Assembly (NCBI GenBank): GCA_950106755.1
Contig: OX467091.1
Location: 18,865,538 to 18,929,537 of the forward strand
Length of the DNA stretch: 64,000 nucleotides
Origin: Climacium dendroides
Taxonomy: Eukaryota > Streptophyta > Bryopsida > Hypnales > Climaciaceae
Direction of reading: 5' to 3'
Part shown: positions 13,101 through 25,657 of the stretch, piece after piece
Position numbering within the stretch: position 1 is the first letter of the stretch
Layout: every line of letters begins with the position of its first letter
Made by a program: the position numbers and the translations under genes
The notes under the pieces: model-generated
Told to the model about the DNA's origin: nothing
Databases searched by the model: none
What the model saw: the letters and a program-made list of their open reading frames with translations, nothing else

Positions 13101-15878
13101 AAAACCGAGGTTAGTCGAAGTGACTCTATACATAGCAATGACTGTCACGCATGTAGGAGAATACGAAACTTTAAGGATCTTAATATGAAAAATGTAACAA
13201 GACAAGAACAAGGACACATGAAGTTTACCCTATGGTTCTAGCAAGAGAGCGTGTAAAGAGAACAATATCCAGCACAGGCTTGAAGGTGTAGGAAAAAAGC
13301 TCGCTGATTGCAGAAGAAAATTTCTGTACGTCTTCAGTGATACGCTGCAGTAATATATATGAAATATCGAATAATTAGAATGCAAGACCTTCAGAAATCG
13401 TAGGTCGTATTCCAATAGTGTAAACTGCAATAGGCGAGACTACCATATTGAATTAGAAACTATGTGAATCATATTTCAGATACAGCACTAAGGCACTCCG
13501 AGGGTTCTTCTCTCAGGAGACATGGCTTCAAAGGAGCTCCAAAAATAAATCTTTCTTAATTTTGGGATAGTACAGAAGCGGAAAGAACGACACAAGAAAG
13601 AGTCAAAAAGGCTTTTCTTGTATTATCTCTTGTTACGATTACAAAGTTGACAAGTTCTCTCTCTAAATTCATGTCTCATATTGTCGAAATCCTCAAAATT
13701 AAAGAGAATAATCCCCACCCCTCAGGGGTTTCCTAGACAACCAAACCGTGGCTGCAATTGAAAAGGTTTAAGTTGTAAACAGTCTTAACTGGGGTCACAG
13801 ATTGTGAGGGTTTAACACAGCTCGGTTTTTTAGAATACCTGTAAGGGAGATTTCTACTAGTATCAGTTCAAGCTTGCAAATTATTCACTGGTGTTGGAGA
13901 AAGTGAGAAACATACTTGATCTGCATTTGAAAGACCGCCCAAAATCGATGCTACATAATACACACGGTTTGACAAATAACACTCGTGCAGGAACTCCGTC
14001 AGCCTCTGCTGGAAAGCAAGGCTGATCAACACCTGCACACTACACACTGTTAATATTTTCAAATATGCATACAGCCTCATGATTACTCGAAATTAAGCAG
14101 CTCAAGGCAATGAACAAGCATGCTACCAGTTGTGAAAAGCACAAGAAATCACGAATGAGTAGTGCCAACAAAGCAAGAACGATACGGCTCTCAGGTTTTA
14201 CAGATAAAACGATGACAGAAAGGGAAAGAAGAAATAGAAATAAGAAAGAGGACCAGGGCTCAAAGCAACAGCAAAGAGAGAAAGCTGTAGAATTACGATT
14301 TGATTGCAATCCGAATGTCAAAACCTTGACCAAACTCAATACATACCTGCATATACTTCAAGCCACTGTTGACTAGTGCTGCTGGAACAGCTGCCCATGC
14401 AAAGGCAGCAAGATTGGAAGCGAAAACCGGCCAATCCTGTTCATTCCTCTTTCAGTAATCACACAAACTCCGCCTTCTGCCTTCATCAATTCTCACTCGC
14501 ACACACCCTTCTTTCAACCAGCTTTCAAAGCCCTAAACCCTAAACCCTAAAAACCGCCCGAAGGAAACTATTTCAAAGACCATAAACGATAATCACATAC
14601 TAACCTTGTTTATAACCGACTGACCAGAGATACCTTCCAAACCGGAGATATAATCTGTCAAAATACACAAAGCAGTTTTTTTTAGCAGTTTCGAAGAATT
14701 TAAGTGGGGATTCTTATGTGTGCAAATATAAATGCAATGTTGAACCAACAAATGCAATGTTCTTCGCTCAATCTAATGAAATAAACAACTTTCTCATTTA
14801 AATTAAACATTCCACAATATCATCAATCAAAATCGTCATTTTTAAATTCGTGAATCTTTTGTCCTCAAAGAGTATCCTCTACCTAAGCTGCAACATGAAG
14901 GATAAAAAAATAAGATAGCCAAACTCCACTGAAATATAAGTAGAAGTGAAACCAGGTGTAGAATGAACGAAATTGATCGACTTGAGCATGGCTATAGGAA
15001 ACAAGAATCTTCAAAGAATTTGTACTGGAGCAGTTGAACAGAGCGACACCAAGGAAGACCGAATGGCAATAAAAAAAACAGAGAGGCAAACCTGTTAAAA
15101 GGGTCCGGCTAACCAGAAGGCAAGACTGCACAATAACAAGGAATGCCTCCTTGGACATCAGTGAAGGCACGCATATTCGCAGAATCTCCTGTAACCGCTT
15201 TGCAAACAGAGCATTTACTGCAACCTGAGCAAACACAAGAGCCAAAATCACATGATCAACAATTGTAATGGGAGACTTCCCTGATAAATCCACATGGTGG
15301 ATTACAGCATTACAAATTCCACAATTTAAATAATTCATGATGAGTTTCTTCGGAGTGCTCTTTGATCAATTGTGCGTCAGTATCGTTGTACATACAAGAA
15401 ACTATTTTTTATCCCGAGCTACAAGGGGTCCAGGAGGGGTGGTACCTGGCCATAACTTCTGAGAAATAAATGTGAAGGACCAGAGATTCAGAACTAAAGT
15501 GCACAAGACTAGAATACATGCCTAAATGTTTCAATATTATCCAAAAATATTTTGCTATTTACAAATTATATTTTTCTTTAATTTCCAAAAGCTCATACTA
15601 CATCGTTTGGCACAAAATCAGCAAGATACTGATACTGGTACTGGAATTAAAATGCTAAGAAGATTAAAACACAAGCGCCAAGATTAAGTACAAACCTTGG
15701 CCTTTCGGGGTTGCGCAGCTGGTTGCGCAGTTGGTTTGGCATGAGATTCGCAAAGTGCCCATTGCTCCTTCTGAAATCTTTTAATGCTGAGTTGTAAAAC
15801 CCTCCCGCCCACGACGGCACTCCCGCCCACCAATACCAACCCGAACACTCGTTGTTGCTGTTTGCTAAGCACAGTCAT
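7122..15878 (-). CDS. Half-size ABC transporter, subfamily D (ALDP/PMP70-like), 18 exons, 682 aa
   Basis: The exons on the minus strand, from the start codon, are 15696-15878, 15092-15224, 14605-14654, 14347-14436, 13916-14032, 13229-13344, 12811-12945, 12017-12152, 11798-11881, 11599-11655, 11344-11439, 10825-10955, 10435-10542, 9720-9819, 9094-9315, 8652-8725, 7988-8110 and 7122-7215. All use GT-AG and stay in phase, giving 2049 nt. Residues 1-400 form the membrane domain, with an SRTLLTDY-type ABCD signature near 100 and the EAA-like helix NAEEIAF near 279-285. The nucleotide-binding domain has Walker A GPNGSGKS (475-482), Q-loop YLSQRPY (Q512), signature LSGGE (about 592-596), Walker B YAVLDE (612-617) and H-loop H646 in IAHRP. 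All catalytic residues are present. Known ABCD half-transporters dimerise in the peroxisomal membrane and import acyl-CoA or fatty acids. By contrast, seed-plant PXA1 is full size. Peroxisomal location is inferred from the family. Chloroplast-type ABCD2 is less likely. Confidence 0.88.
14531..14551 (-). repeat. Three-unit telomere-type (CCCTAAA) box inside an ABCD intron
   Basis: Three exact CCCTAAA units lie in the intron between exons 3 and 4 of the ABCD transporter gene. Plant telo-boxes (AAACCCTA) occur in promoters and first introns of growth-related genes. Here the intron position makes a regulatory role speculative. Confidence 0.6.
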
Positions 15879-17600
15879 TGTGCATCACTTGTAGATCCAA
15901 AGCCCTGCTTGTGCAAGATGGTATTAACCCTACAAGCACGCAGGAGATCCTCTCAAAGACATCCCTGGAAACAATTGGAAACAACAACGAACACAGAAAA
16001 ATTCGCAAATTTAGCTATGGAACGAGAACTGTATTCTCTAATATTGGAAAAAAATGGCCTTGAATTCTCACTTGATTCTCATGACTAAAGCTCAGGCTCA
16101 AATTCAGAGCTCCAAGTCTCAAGGGAACCAGAAACACACTTCTAATCACACCCAAAGCTTGAAAGTTAGGAAGACGTCCACACAGTGGGAAATTCAATTG
16201 GGCTCAAACCCTTAAAGGACGAACGGGTGACCATGGAAATCATCCCTTTTCATTACCGTGTGAATGATTACCGTGAATGAAATACTGAGTAGCAAAAGCA
16301 CTCATTGGAAGTCAAACTACTATAGTAGACCTCCCCTTTTCACAACAATAAAATTTCGAGGAGGATGAATAGTTGCACTTCTGTCCTACTAGAAGGACTC
16401 GGGTTCCCTGTCATCCATCGGACGCCAAACGTGTCTACGTAAGGGTTACTCCCAAAGAACCGAGAATTCATAATGATCAGTTCAATTGATCATACTTTGA
16501 AATAAGAGAATTCGAATGCAGTCAAACTAAGATACATGTCTCCAGAATCAACGAAACATTGCCTATTTAATCAAAGTATATGTGAGATTGAACAGAAAAA
16601 AGTTCTCGTACGACCCACTCAATATGAGGCTGAATTTGGGTCTTAAAGATTATAGCAAGTCTACAGTTCGATGAAGGAGCTTTTAATTCGACAAGGCGTA
16701 ATTCATGGATTACCAATCCCAGAATTAGGAATGAAGCTCCTCGTGCAGCTCAGTAATGTCGCGATCAGGTGTGGCTACATTCGCCAAAGAGCAGGGTGTT
16801 AATGTGCGCACCATTGAAACAATTGTAAAACCCTCGTAGAAACCCTACGAATTGATCAACCTCTAAACAACCACCAACCTTTCACTACATTCGATTTCCG
16901 CAAGGCAATTTTCTTCAATTTGCTAAACCCATCAACAGAAGAAAATGTCCAGAGAAGATCAAATAAATTCTCTCACTGATAGAATGAAGAGAGTACGATA
17001 GTATGAAGAGACGGATTTACCTCTTCGCGAGTTACCTCTTCGCGAGCTAGTCCGCAAATTGGTGGAAACCTAATTTGAAAGAAAAATTTCCGGCAGGTGA
17101 AGAAAAATTTGAAGATTGTGCATGGCGATGGAATTGATTGTTGGAGTTGCTGTCGATACAAGGTTGCAAGGTCTCCCTTCTCCATGCCAGTTGCTGCGGT
17201 GCCGCCTGCAGGAGATTGCTTCGCGGGAAAGTTCAGGTCCTGCTGGACCGAATTACAACAGGTGGCGCCTACGTGGTCCTGTGAGAATCCTAGCTGGCAG
17301 AGCGCACACAATAAATCGGCAGCCTCATTGGTTGCATTCAGATGGCGCCGTAAGAGCATCCCCTATGGACCTTCAAATGGACCTTCAAATGGCTTCATAG
17401 AGTGTCAATTTAACCCATAAACAATGCAAAGGACATTTTTCAGCCGATGAATGATAAAAGAATCTCTCCATGCAGGACTCTCCATGCGGGACGGAAGTGC
17501 AACTACTCATCCTCTAAATTTTGTGTGAAAAGGGAAGGTCATCGACAATAGTTTGACTTCCAATGAGTGTTTTTGTATTATTTGAAGCCAACAATTCACA
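15879..17600 (-). promoter_or_regulatory. 5' flank of the ABCD gene, containing a long inverted repeat
   Basis: This lies directly upstream of the ABCD start codon. A GC-richer patch at about 16700-17420 opens overlapping frames on both strands, none with a recognisable domain. It may be a first untranslated exon, but no splice evidence settles this. The patch sits between two inverted arms (16296-16388 and 17490-17575). Confidence 0.4.
16296..17575. repeat. Inverted repeat, arms of about 90 bp around a 1.1-kb spacer
   Basis: The left arm (16296-16388) carries CACTCATTGGAAGTCAAACT, then CCCCTTTTCACA, and GTTGCACTTCTGTCC. The right arm (17490-17575) is its reverse complement with scattered mismatches and short indels. 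The arms enclose the probable upstream region of the ABCD gene. It may be an unclassified inverted-repeat transposon or a local inverted duplication. Confidence 0.6.
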
Positions 17601-18034
17601 TAGTACCAAAACAGATGATTTCCACAGTGACCAACTCATTGTTCAAGGCTTAAAGTGTCCCATGACAATTTCCCTAAGAAATGAAATACCTTGCCCTTCA
17701 CTAACAAATACACCACTTTTGCTAGACCATTGAATTATAATGATTATTGTGTTCTCTTTGGCCAACCCTCCAAAAGGCAAAGGCAAAGACAAAGCAAAAA
17801 TATTTTCATGATTGCATGGCAACTATCTTTTGTTGTAGAAATAGTCCTCCTTTTGAATGCATCAATTTAATGATAAGGTCTTGGCACGTTAGGGGTTATT
17901 AGTTTAGAACATTTAGAATTAAGAAGTTATGAAATTTTATTAATTAGAATTTATAAATCACCTAACCAAATTTTTTTTCAAAATTTTTAAAACCATGAGA
18001 GTTTTTTCATTTTAGAAAATTGACAATTTTTTCT

Positions 18035-18987
18035 TTTACCCCCAAAGGATTAAGGCCTTTTTTCCATCAAAAAACACTCAAAATTGCCATTTTTAGTACA
18101 AGTACCAAATTTTAGAGAAAAGAACATTTTTGGTTGTAGAATCTTATATTATAGTAGTCCAAAAGAATGTGGAAAAAAATTTCAGAAATTTCCACCATGT
18201 ATATTGCAAGATATTAGCATTTGAAGAAACAAAAATCTTTTCTTTGGCCCTAAGAACAACCGGGCAACTACACTTTATAAGGTCAAACCATTATAAAATA
18301 ATGTCTAAAATGGTTGTGATTCTTTGGATTCATTCTTTAAGGCAAGTTGGCTACATATTTGAAAATTTTCAAATCATTTAGAATTGCACAACATATAGGA
18401 AACAAATAGTAAGTAGAAAAAAGTAGAGAATGATTCAAAATACTAAATTGTTAACAATTTATTTATGGGATTGAAAACTACTAATTCAAATGGTTGTAAT
18501 GTTGTAATAAAAAATCCACACCTTATGTTTTTATTTTTTCCCAAAAAATTGAAAATTGAGTTACTTCAAAATTTATGTTAGAATAGAGATTCCATAACTC
18601 CCCACAAACTCCTCCCAAACTCCCCCCAAGTAAAACTCCTCATAAGTTTCATCTCATTAATCAAAATGGAAAGATTACAATCTTTACACGCACATATATA
18701 TATATACAAGTCTAGAAAATCAACTTCAAATATTTATTTCTCAAAAAAGTGATTTTTAAAGAAGTTTTTTTAGTTGCCCTTGCTACCCATCAAGCAATGA
18801 AATCTATATATATCATGCAATGACTTTTTAACCATGTAGTCAAAAGTTATGAAAATTGTTGAGCCTTAAATTTTCTCCATGGGCACATGTTGTGTGAAAA
18901 TTTCAAAGAAAAAAAAATTCCATTTGCATTAAATTGCCCAAAATCACTATATTGTCAACAAACGTCATTTGGTCCTTCATGGGTTAA
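18035..18987 (+). mobile_element. Diverged TTAA-bounded element copy (about 0.95 kb)
   Basis: It aligns along its whole length with 40442-41404, with shared blocks such as ATGTGGAAAAAA-TTTCAGAAATTT, AAATTGTTAACAATTTATTT and ACTTTTTAACCATGTAGTCA. The right end reads CTTCATGGG followed by TTAA (18984-18987). The left end is eroded (TTTACCCCCAAAGG near 18036). No coding capacity beyond chance frames. Confidence 0.65.
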
Positions 18988-20149
18988 CTTAAAATTTTTG
19001 TACTATTGATTTTGATTTTCTAAGTTTTTATGTTGAATAGTTGATTTGAAAATCTAGAAAAAAAAATTCATGAAAAAAACAACTTAATTTTACTCATTAA
19101 AAAATTGTTAATTAGAAGTAGATTCAAGATTAAAGGAAAAACTAAACCGTTAATAGCTCTAAGATGGAATTAAAAATGCAATAATCCTAATAGTGAGATT
19201 GTTCTAGCAAGCAAACTAACCTTGTCTAACAAATTTTTTGAAAAATTATAAAAATTGCATTAAAAAATAAATCCTATAAATTAATTTTCAAAAAGGTGCT
19301 TAGATTGCCCCCCAAAATAAGATTGTCCATAACTTCCTCATCACTAGTCCAAATAGAAAAAATAAAAGCTTTAAATGTAGACAAAAATATACAACCTTCG
19401 CACCAAAATGATCCTCCTATTGGACAAAATGTTCCGGATTAAGGTTAAAAATAACATGTTAAAAAAACAATTTCTCACTATAAGTAGAGTTTGGTGTATT
19501 CCTAGTATTTTACAAATTTTGAGTTTTAGAGCCCTTTTCAAAATGTAGTTTTGGAATATTAAAAAGTAGTTTTTTTGAGGCATTTTCAAAGAGCACCAAT
19601 GGTAAAGTAATTGTTGAGTGTGAGATTGTCATTTTGTAGGCATTTTATATATGCCCAAGACCACATATAACCCTTTGTTTCGCCTCCTAGAGCTTCATCT
19701 CCCGCTTCAATCCAGCAATAATCAAAGAGATGCAAAAAAATATAAATGAACAATGTTGATTGACTCTTTTGGTCATTTCATTTGTCTTTTGATTGATGAT
19801 TGAATGGATAGAGGGGGAACTCCTTGGAGTTGTTTTATTGGTCCCAAATAGCAATCAAAAACCAAATTTGACCAATTTGCAACATTAGAAAGTGCAATAG
19901 GAAGATTATTTTGGGACAAAAAGTAAAGCCAATTGGAAGATCGTTTGGAGACAAAGAGAGTAATGTTTAAAGAAAGAATAATTAAAAAATTTATATTGAC
20001 TTTTTGTGATTTTTTGGTGTCGCTTGCCAACCTCCATTTTTGGCTTATTGTACCGTAACTTTTTCTCCCAAGCATTGATTGAAATAAAAATTATATGTCC
20101 ACGAAGCTCTTGCAAAATCACACATCTTCAAAAAGTTTCAAAAATATCC

Positions 20150-20226
20150 ATTACAAATTGAGACAATAGGAACCTACCTAGACCCACATTGTCCTCCAAG
20201 GAGACAAATGGTCCTTTAGGGGTTTA
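20150..20226 (+). mobile_element. Right terminus of a TTAA-type element
   Basis: The sequence from GACAATAGGAACCTACCTAG to GGTCCTTTAGGGG is the reverse complement, with few changes, of the left end of the intact element at 43902. The outer TTAA has become TTTA. The matching left end could not be placed with confidence; similar body sequence extends back to about 19200. Confidence 0.5.
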
Positions 20227-20725
20227 TAAATCAAATAATTATGTATACATACACATAATTGCTAATTGTATGAAACTTGATGGGTGGTATATTCTATTTT
20301 AGTAAATATAATTGAAGTTAGAATTCTTATTTGCATTTCTACATTGATTGTGGAAATAAGCCTCATGACCCAATATTTGATGGTATGGATAACAAACATG
20401 TACACAAACCCAATATTTAGGATGAAATGCTATGTGAGACAATTAAAGATTCAAACTTTGGAAAAATGCAATTTTTTAAATTAAATAAGCCAACTTCTTT
20501 ACCACATTTTTTGGGAAGCCATATAAATATATATTATATTAATAAAATAATGATTTTTTAAAAATATCAATCTTATAAACTAGAAGAACTTTTGATCTCT
20601 ATAAAAATGAAAAATTAGTTACATCAATATATTTCTAAATTTTTGATGAAATGTCATCCTACTCATCTAAATATTAATAATTTCATTTAGAAAAAAAAAT
20701 CCATGCTAATCTATACAACCAGCAC

Positions 20726-20872
20726 GACACATATTTTACTTTTATAGGATACATTAATTGGTAAAGACCCACAAGACACATATTTTACTTTTATAGGATA
20801 CATTAATTGGTAAAGACCCACAAGACACATGTTTTACTTTTATAGGATACATTAATTGGTAAAGACCCACAA
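20726..20872 (+). repeat. 49-bp tandem repeat, three copies
   Basis: The unit begins GACACATATTTTACTTTTAT and ends AAAGACCCACAA. Copies start at 20726, 20775 and 20824 and are almost identical (one A-to-G change in the third), so the amplification is recent. Confidence 0.95.
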
Positions 20873-23800
20873 AGAGTTGCATGCTATAAGTTTCTAATTA
20901 TATAGTATCCAATTGCCTTTACAAACCATATCGATCAAATACAAATACATATTTGTACCAATTGACCCTTCACTCATAATCACATAATTTCATTCTAAGA
21001 GGTTTATCCCACTACATGCAACTAAGCTTTTAAAAGTGAACAACATGGCTTTGAAAAGTCAAATGCTTCTTCAAATGATGCACTACCATTGGTCATTACA
21101 AGAAATTGGGTCATGAAGAAGATCATGAAATTAGAATAGCAACACCATTACTTTCAAATTTTTAATAATAATATTAATAATTTAATAATTGTGCAAGTCC
21201 TTATTAGCCAAAATTTAACTACCTTGGATTGTTGTTTTTTATTTTTTTATTTCTCTAATTTTAACATCATTGTTTTTTCAAATTCAAGGACCTTCTTAAC
21301 CTAGGCTTCATTCTTCTTGTAATGTTATTAATTTTAGTTTTGCAATTCTCAAAAAACTCATTTTACTAATGAATCATTCATGAAGTAAACCTTAAAATAA
21401 AAAAATGGACGGTAGAGATTTAAGTAAGACCTTCTTTTAGTATTTGAATCCTTCACTCATTGTTGCCCCTTTACTTATTGTCACCTATTCTCTCACTATC
21501 ATCCCTTCATTTAGTGTCGCCCATTCACTATCACTTGCAATCACCCAAAGTATCCCAATCACCCATTGTCTCCCCTTTCATGACTCTACACATTGTCACC
21601 CATTTACCTTGCAATCACTTCTTGTTGACCCTTTACAACGGAGTCATATGCTACTACTCCTTCCAATCCCTTGAATCACCCCATAAGTGATGTGATGTCA
21701 CCCCTTCACCTACACTTAGTCTTTCACCCTAAAATTATCCTAAACTATAATAAAACTTATAAAAAATATATAGTCAAAATTGACTATAATTTTTTATTAT
21801 CATATAGGTTGCCAACAACTACAACCAACTTCTTTTCTAATTTTCCATTTCAACTTCTTTTCTTTTTAGAATTTTGGATCATGTAATATACCATTGAAAA
21901 GTCATCTCATTCACCCACTCTTGCTTTTTCACCTATTGCAGTAACCCATTGTCCCATTTTCACTAACCTCTCCGCAGTTGTTCATTGCTTCAGGTGTCCC
22001 TTCTTCACTTCACATGTTGTTATCTCTTCACCTCATGTCTCTTTTTCATCTACCTCATTCACCCCTTCACCCACTTTTGACCCTTCATCTACCCCGCAAA
22101 TGTCCCTTCACCAATCTACAACCGCCCCTTCATCCACTCAAATGCACTTCCACCCATATGTTGTGAATCTAGCCTTTTCATGTCACTCTTGAGAGCTAGC
22201 TACATAGGACAAAATTATTAACTAGAGGATTAAAAAAATTCAAAACCCTAAATTTTATTTGACAAAAAAGGCACACTAACTTGACAATTGTCTAATACAA
22301 CATGCCATGTCAAATGTCCAACTCAATGCCAAGATCCAATTTTCTATCAGAGAAGACAATGTTACTCATCCTAACAAGTCGGACTTAAAACATGCCTTGG
22401 ACTTAAGTTTGAATTCGTCCTTGACTTTTCGGAGTCATAAATAAGAATGGATCTAGAAAGTCATGTTATCACAAGGACAAACAAGCCGTTGTGGTGGACA
22501 AGAGTTTGGAATACACAACTCTCTTTTGAAAATTCATTTGCCAAATCTTGGCGAAGGAGTTGCCTTCCACCTTATAGTAGAAGAGACAAAGTTGGAAAAG
22601 GTATTCAAATAAAGCACCTACATGCGTAGTGAAATGAATTTAGTCATATGACTTGAAGAGATTTTTTTCTCAAACAATTTTATCATAAGCTAGGAGAATA
22701 AAGTAAGTTGTTAGTAGTAGAATTGGAAGGGCTTAATTAGCAATGTTTTTAAGGTACATGATGCATCATCTTGGTACTGCTTGAGCAATCTTCTTCAAGC
22801 AAGCATGCAACATTTTTTAGCAAACATAGTCCAAAACATTGTTCATTTGAGACAATATTTGGTAGAAGTGCTAGAAGTCAACTCTGAATTCACATCATAA
22901 TTTTATCAATAAATTGCTAATTTTTTCTAAAGGGAGTGTGAATTCTGATAGTGTATATAGCAAGTATGGTGAGTTGCTAAATTTTAGCCAAATATAATAA
23001 GATGCTTTAAATTTATTAAATAAATTAGAGCGTGATATAACAAATATCTATGGAATATTGAAGGAGATAGCAATTTTGCTCATTTTAAAAGAAGGAAAAA
23101 ATTCCTTTGCACATTTGTTCTAAGATGCAAATACAGTGTTTGAAAGGCAATTGCAATGTCCATGGGATGTGGTAGCCCTCCTACTAGTTACCATTATTGG
23201 GTACCTTATTCATGCGCATATACCAATGACATGTCTTTCAATATATTGAAAAAAAAGACTTTATAGTTGTCGGATGACTTAATCCACCACACCATCACCA
23301 AAGAAGGATTTATGTCACCATAATGAAGTGGAAGAAAGATTAAATTTCAAAATCCCTCTTTGTTTTACAACTGGATCCAAGAGGTATAGACTTAAAGTTC
23401 TCTCTTCTTGCTTTGGGAGGGGATTACTTCACAAATAAGGTCAATGTCCATGATTAAGAGCCACTACTACACTACTACATTACTACATTACTACATTGGG
23501 GTCTCATCCTTGACCCCTTCAAATTTAGATTGAAGGGATGGAGTACCACCACTCCATGTCAAGGTCAAAGAAATGAAAGGTTGTTGCTGAGTTTGGTATT
23601 ATAATCTTCAGTGGGTAGCTATAATTTTTTTTTTGTAATAAGAACAAGTAGTCTTCATTCTTCCAGCTATTCTTGTCACATAAGGCATAAAAGGTCATAT
23701 TGTTAGTCAACTCATTCCATTTGATTCGTTACAAAATCCCATAGTATGACTTGACCTTTTTTTTTATTAATTAACCAATGTCAAAAATAAATTTTTATAA

Positions 23801-24344
23801 GAGGTTAAAAAACAAATAGTGAAATTTGTAAAAAATGAGTGAGAGTTGGGTCAAAAACTTCACTAATAAAAGACTAGTGTTGGAAGGATTTTGGATTGGT
23901 GTGTTAAAGAAAGTAGAAGAATATATTGATAATTAGAAAGAGAGAATTTATGAGACCTTGAGGCCTGAGTTATTGACTTATTGTAGTTTGTTATGGCTTG
24001 GTGACATTCTCTCTCTCAATATATATTCAAATGAGTTTGGCTAGTCATTAAAAGCAAATAAATGAATGACTATCTTAAAGCATTAACAATACAATTAAAA
24101 CACATTACATAGAGTCCACTCCCATGCATGCATATTAAACAAAATTACAATAATTAGACTACTTTCATTAATATGATCCTCTTAAATTTGAAAAGACATC
24201 ATATTTTGTTTGTGTAAAAATATGACAATTTGTCAAATAATTACATGATTACAAAAATGAAATCATCTTTAATCTATATAAATGTAAACAAACCACTTTG
24301 GATGAAAAAATTGATTGTCATTGCAAAGACAAAGGCTAAGTCAC

Positions 24345-25657
24345 ACTCACTATAAGAAATTTGCATTTTTGGGGGGACAATAGCAAAGAACTCACATGTT
24401 TTTCAAAACAAAAGCAAGAAGATGGAATTGCAGCTATAGGAGGCAAAATTGAATTGGATGTTCCCAAAAATGTGTAGATGTTATGGACAAAATGAGTTCA
24501 TAATCTATGCAATGAAAATGTTATAGGAGACATAAAAAAATAGGCATAGTTTGTATAACATCCAAAAAAACATGGACGTACCACATTGGTAAAGATTTCT
24601 TATTTGACTATGGATAAGTTTTTAGAAGTTACTAGAGGCTAAGATAAAACGTTGACTAGATGTGAAAAAAAGAATAAGAATAACCACTTGGCATGCTTCT
24701 GCCAAAAAAATGTGGCACCTTGACTTAGCATTTGAGTGACATGGCATTCAATGGATGATGTGGTGTGGTGCATCAACATACTTTGATGTTGTTTGAAAAT
24801 TATAACATTGGTTTTTTTAAATGTCAATTGAATTGACAGATTTTTTTGCAATGTCAACTTTGACAACTTCATATAATTAAGAAAATTTACATATTCTATA
24901 TGGTTTGTCTTCTCTCCTACTACCTCACTTGTATAAATAGCTTGCTTTCTCATGTCATTTTATTCACAATAAGTGACTTTTCAAGCCATGTGACATAACA
25001 ATGTATTGTGCAAGGTATACAATGTATGGCATATTGTGTATGGTGTATTGTATACAATGTATATATAATGTATGGTGTATGTTTAAGTTGACATCACAAA
25101 ATGTCTAGATGTCTAAGTTGATGTTTCAAAAAAATGAGACATGCACATCAAGCACATCTTAAAAGATGTTGTTTGTAACGTTTTCATATCTTCATAGGCA
25201 TGTTATAACACACAACGGATGTCACATGACATTCAAAAGAATTTACTCATGTCACAATTGACATCCAAAAAAACATGTGCACATCGTAGTAGACATCCAA
25301 ATAAAGAGGACCTAGGGCAAAGCACACTAGACATGTTATGAATTTTCCTATGTCACATGGCTACCACGTCATGTTCTACATCAATAAGGGATTGGATGAA
25401 ACAATTGTTGACATGACATGATTTGCCCACGTGGCATTTATATGGAGGTGATGTGGCTGCCACATGGCACACTTTTAACACCTTTCACCATGTTTGAAGA
25501 GATGTCACATTAAAAATAGGTCAGATTTTTGCATGTTTTTACCATGTCAATTTAAACAAATTTTATTGGACATTGAAGTTCATATGACTAATGTTAGAAA
25601 AATATAACATTGCATTTTTTGGCTTGTTGAAAAAAAATGGGGGGTCTTATAGTGACT
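24345..25657. mobile_element. Non-autonomous CACTA (En/Spm-like) transposon with intact ends
   Basis: The left end reads CACTATAAGAAA (from 24348) and the right end TCTTATAGTG (to 25654), an inverted pair of the CACTA class. A 3-bp direct duplication, ACT, flanks both sides (24345-24347 and 25655-25657), as expected for this superfamily. Both subterminal zones carry a G-run (GGGGGGA on the left, GGGGGGTC on the right). The 1307-bp interior is rich in short repeated words such as GACATCCAAA and TGTCACATG, typical of subterminal binding-site repeats. There is no transposase frame, so it would need a partner element to move. Confidence 0.85.

Larger units (their letters stand above)
17600..24340. 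other. Gene-free AT-rich repeat region
   Basis: I find no supported gene. The region includes a TTAA-element copy (18035-18987) and more material of the same repeat class (about 19200-20230, ending in CCTTTAGGGG at 20213-20222). It also holds a 49-bp triplicate (20726-20872) and pyrimidine-rich text at 21430-22170 rich in CACCCATT-like words. The short frames at 21444-21690 come from this low-complexity stretch. I looked for retrotransposon protein motifs in 22-24 kb and saw none. Confidence 0.55.

Noticed and set aside
20726..20872. CRISPR-like array
   Set aside because: The repeats are directly adjacent without spacers and the genome is a plant's; it is a simple tandem repeat.
22200..24300. 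Possible retrotransposon
   Set aside because: No reverse transcriptase, integrase, protease or gag motif, no primer-binding site and no pair of long terminal repeats were found.
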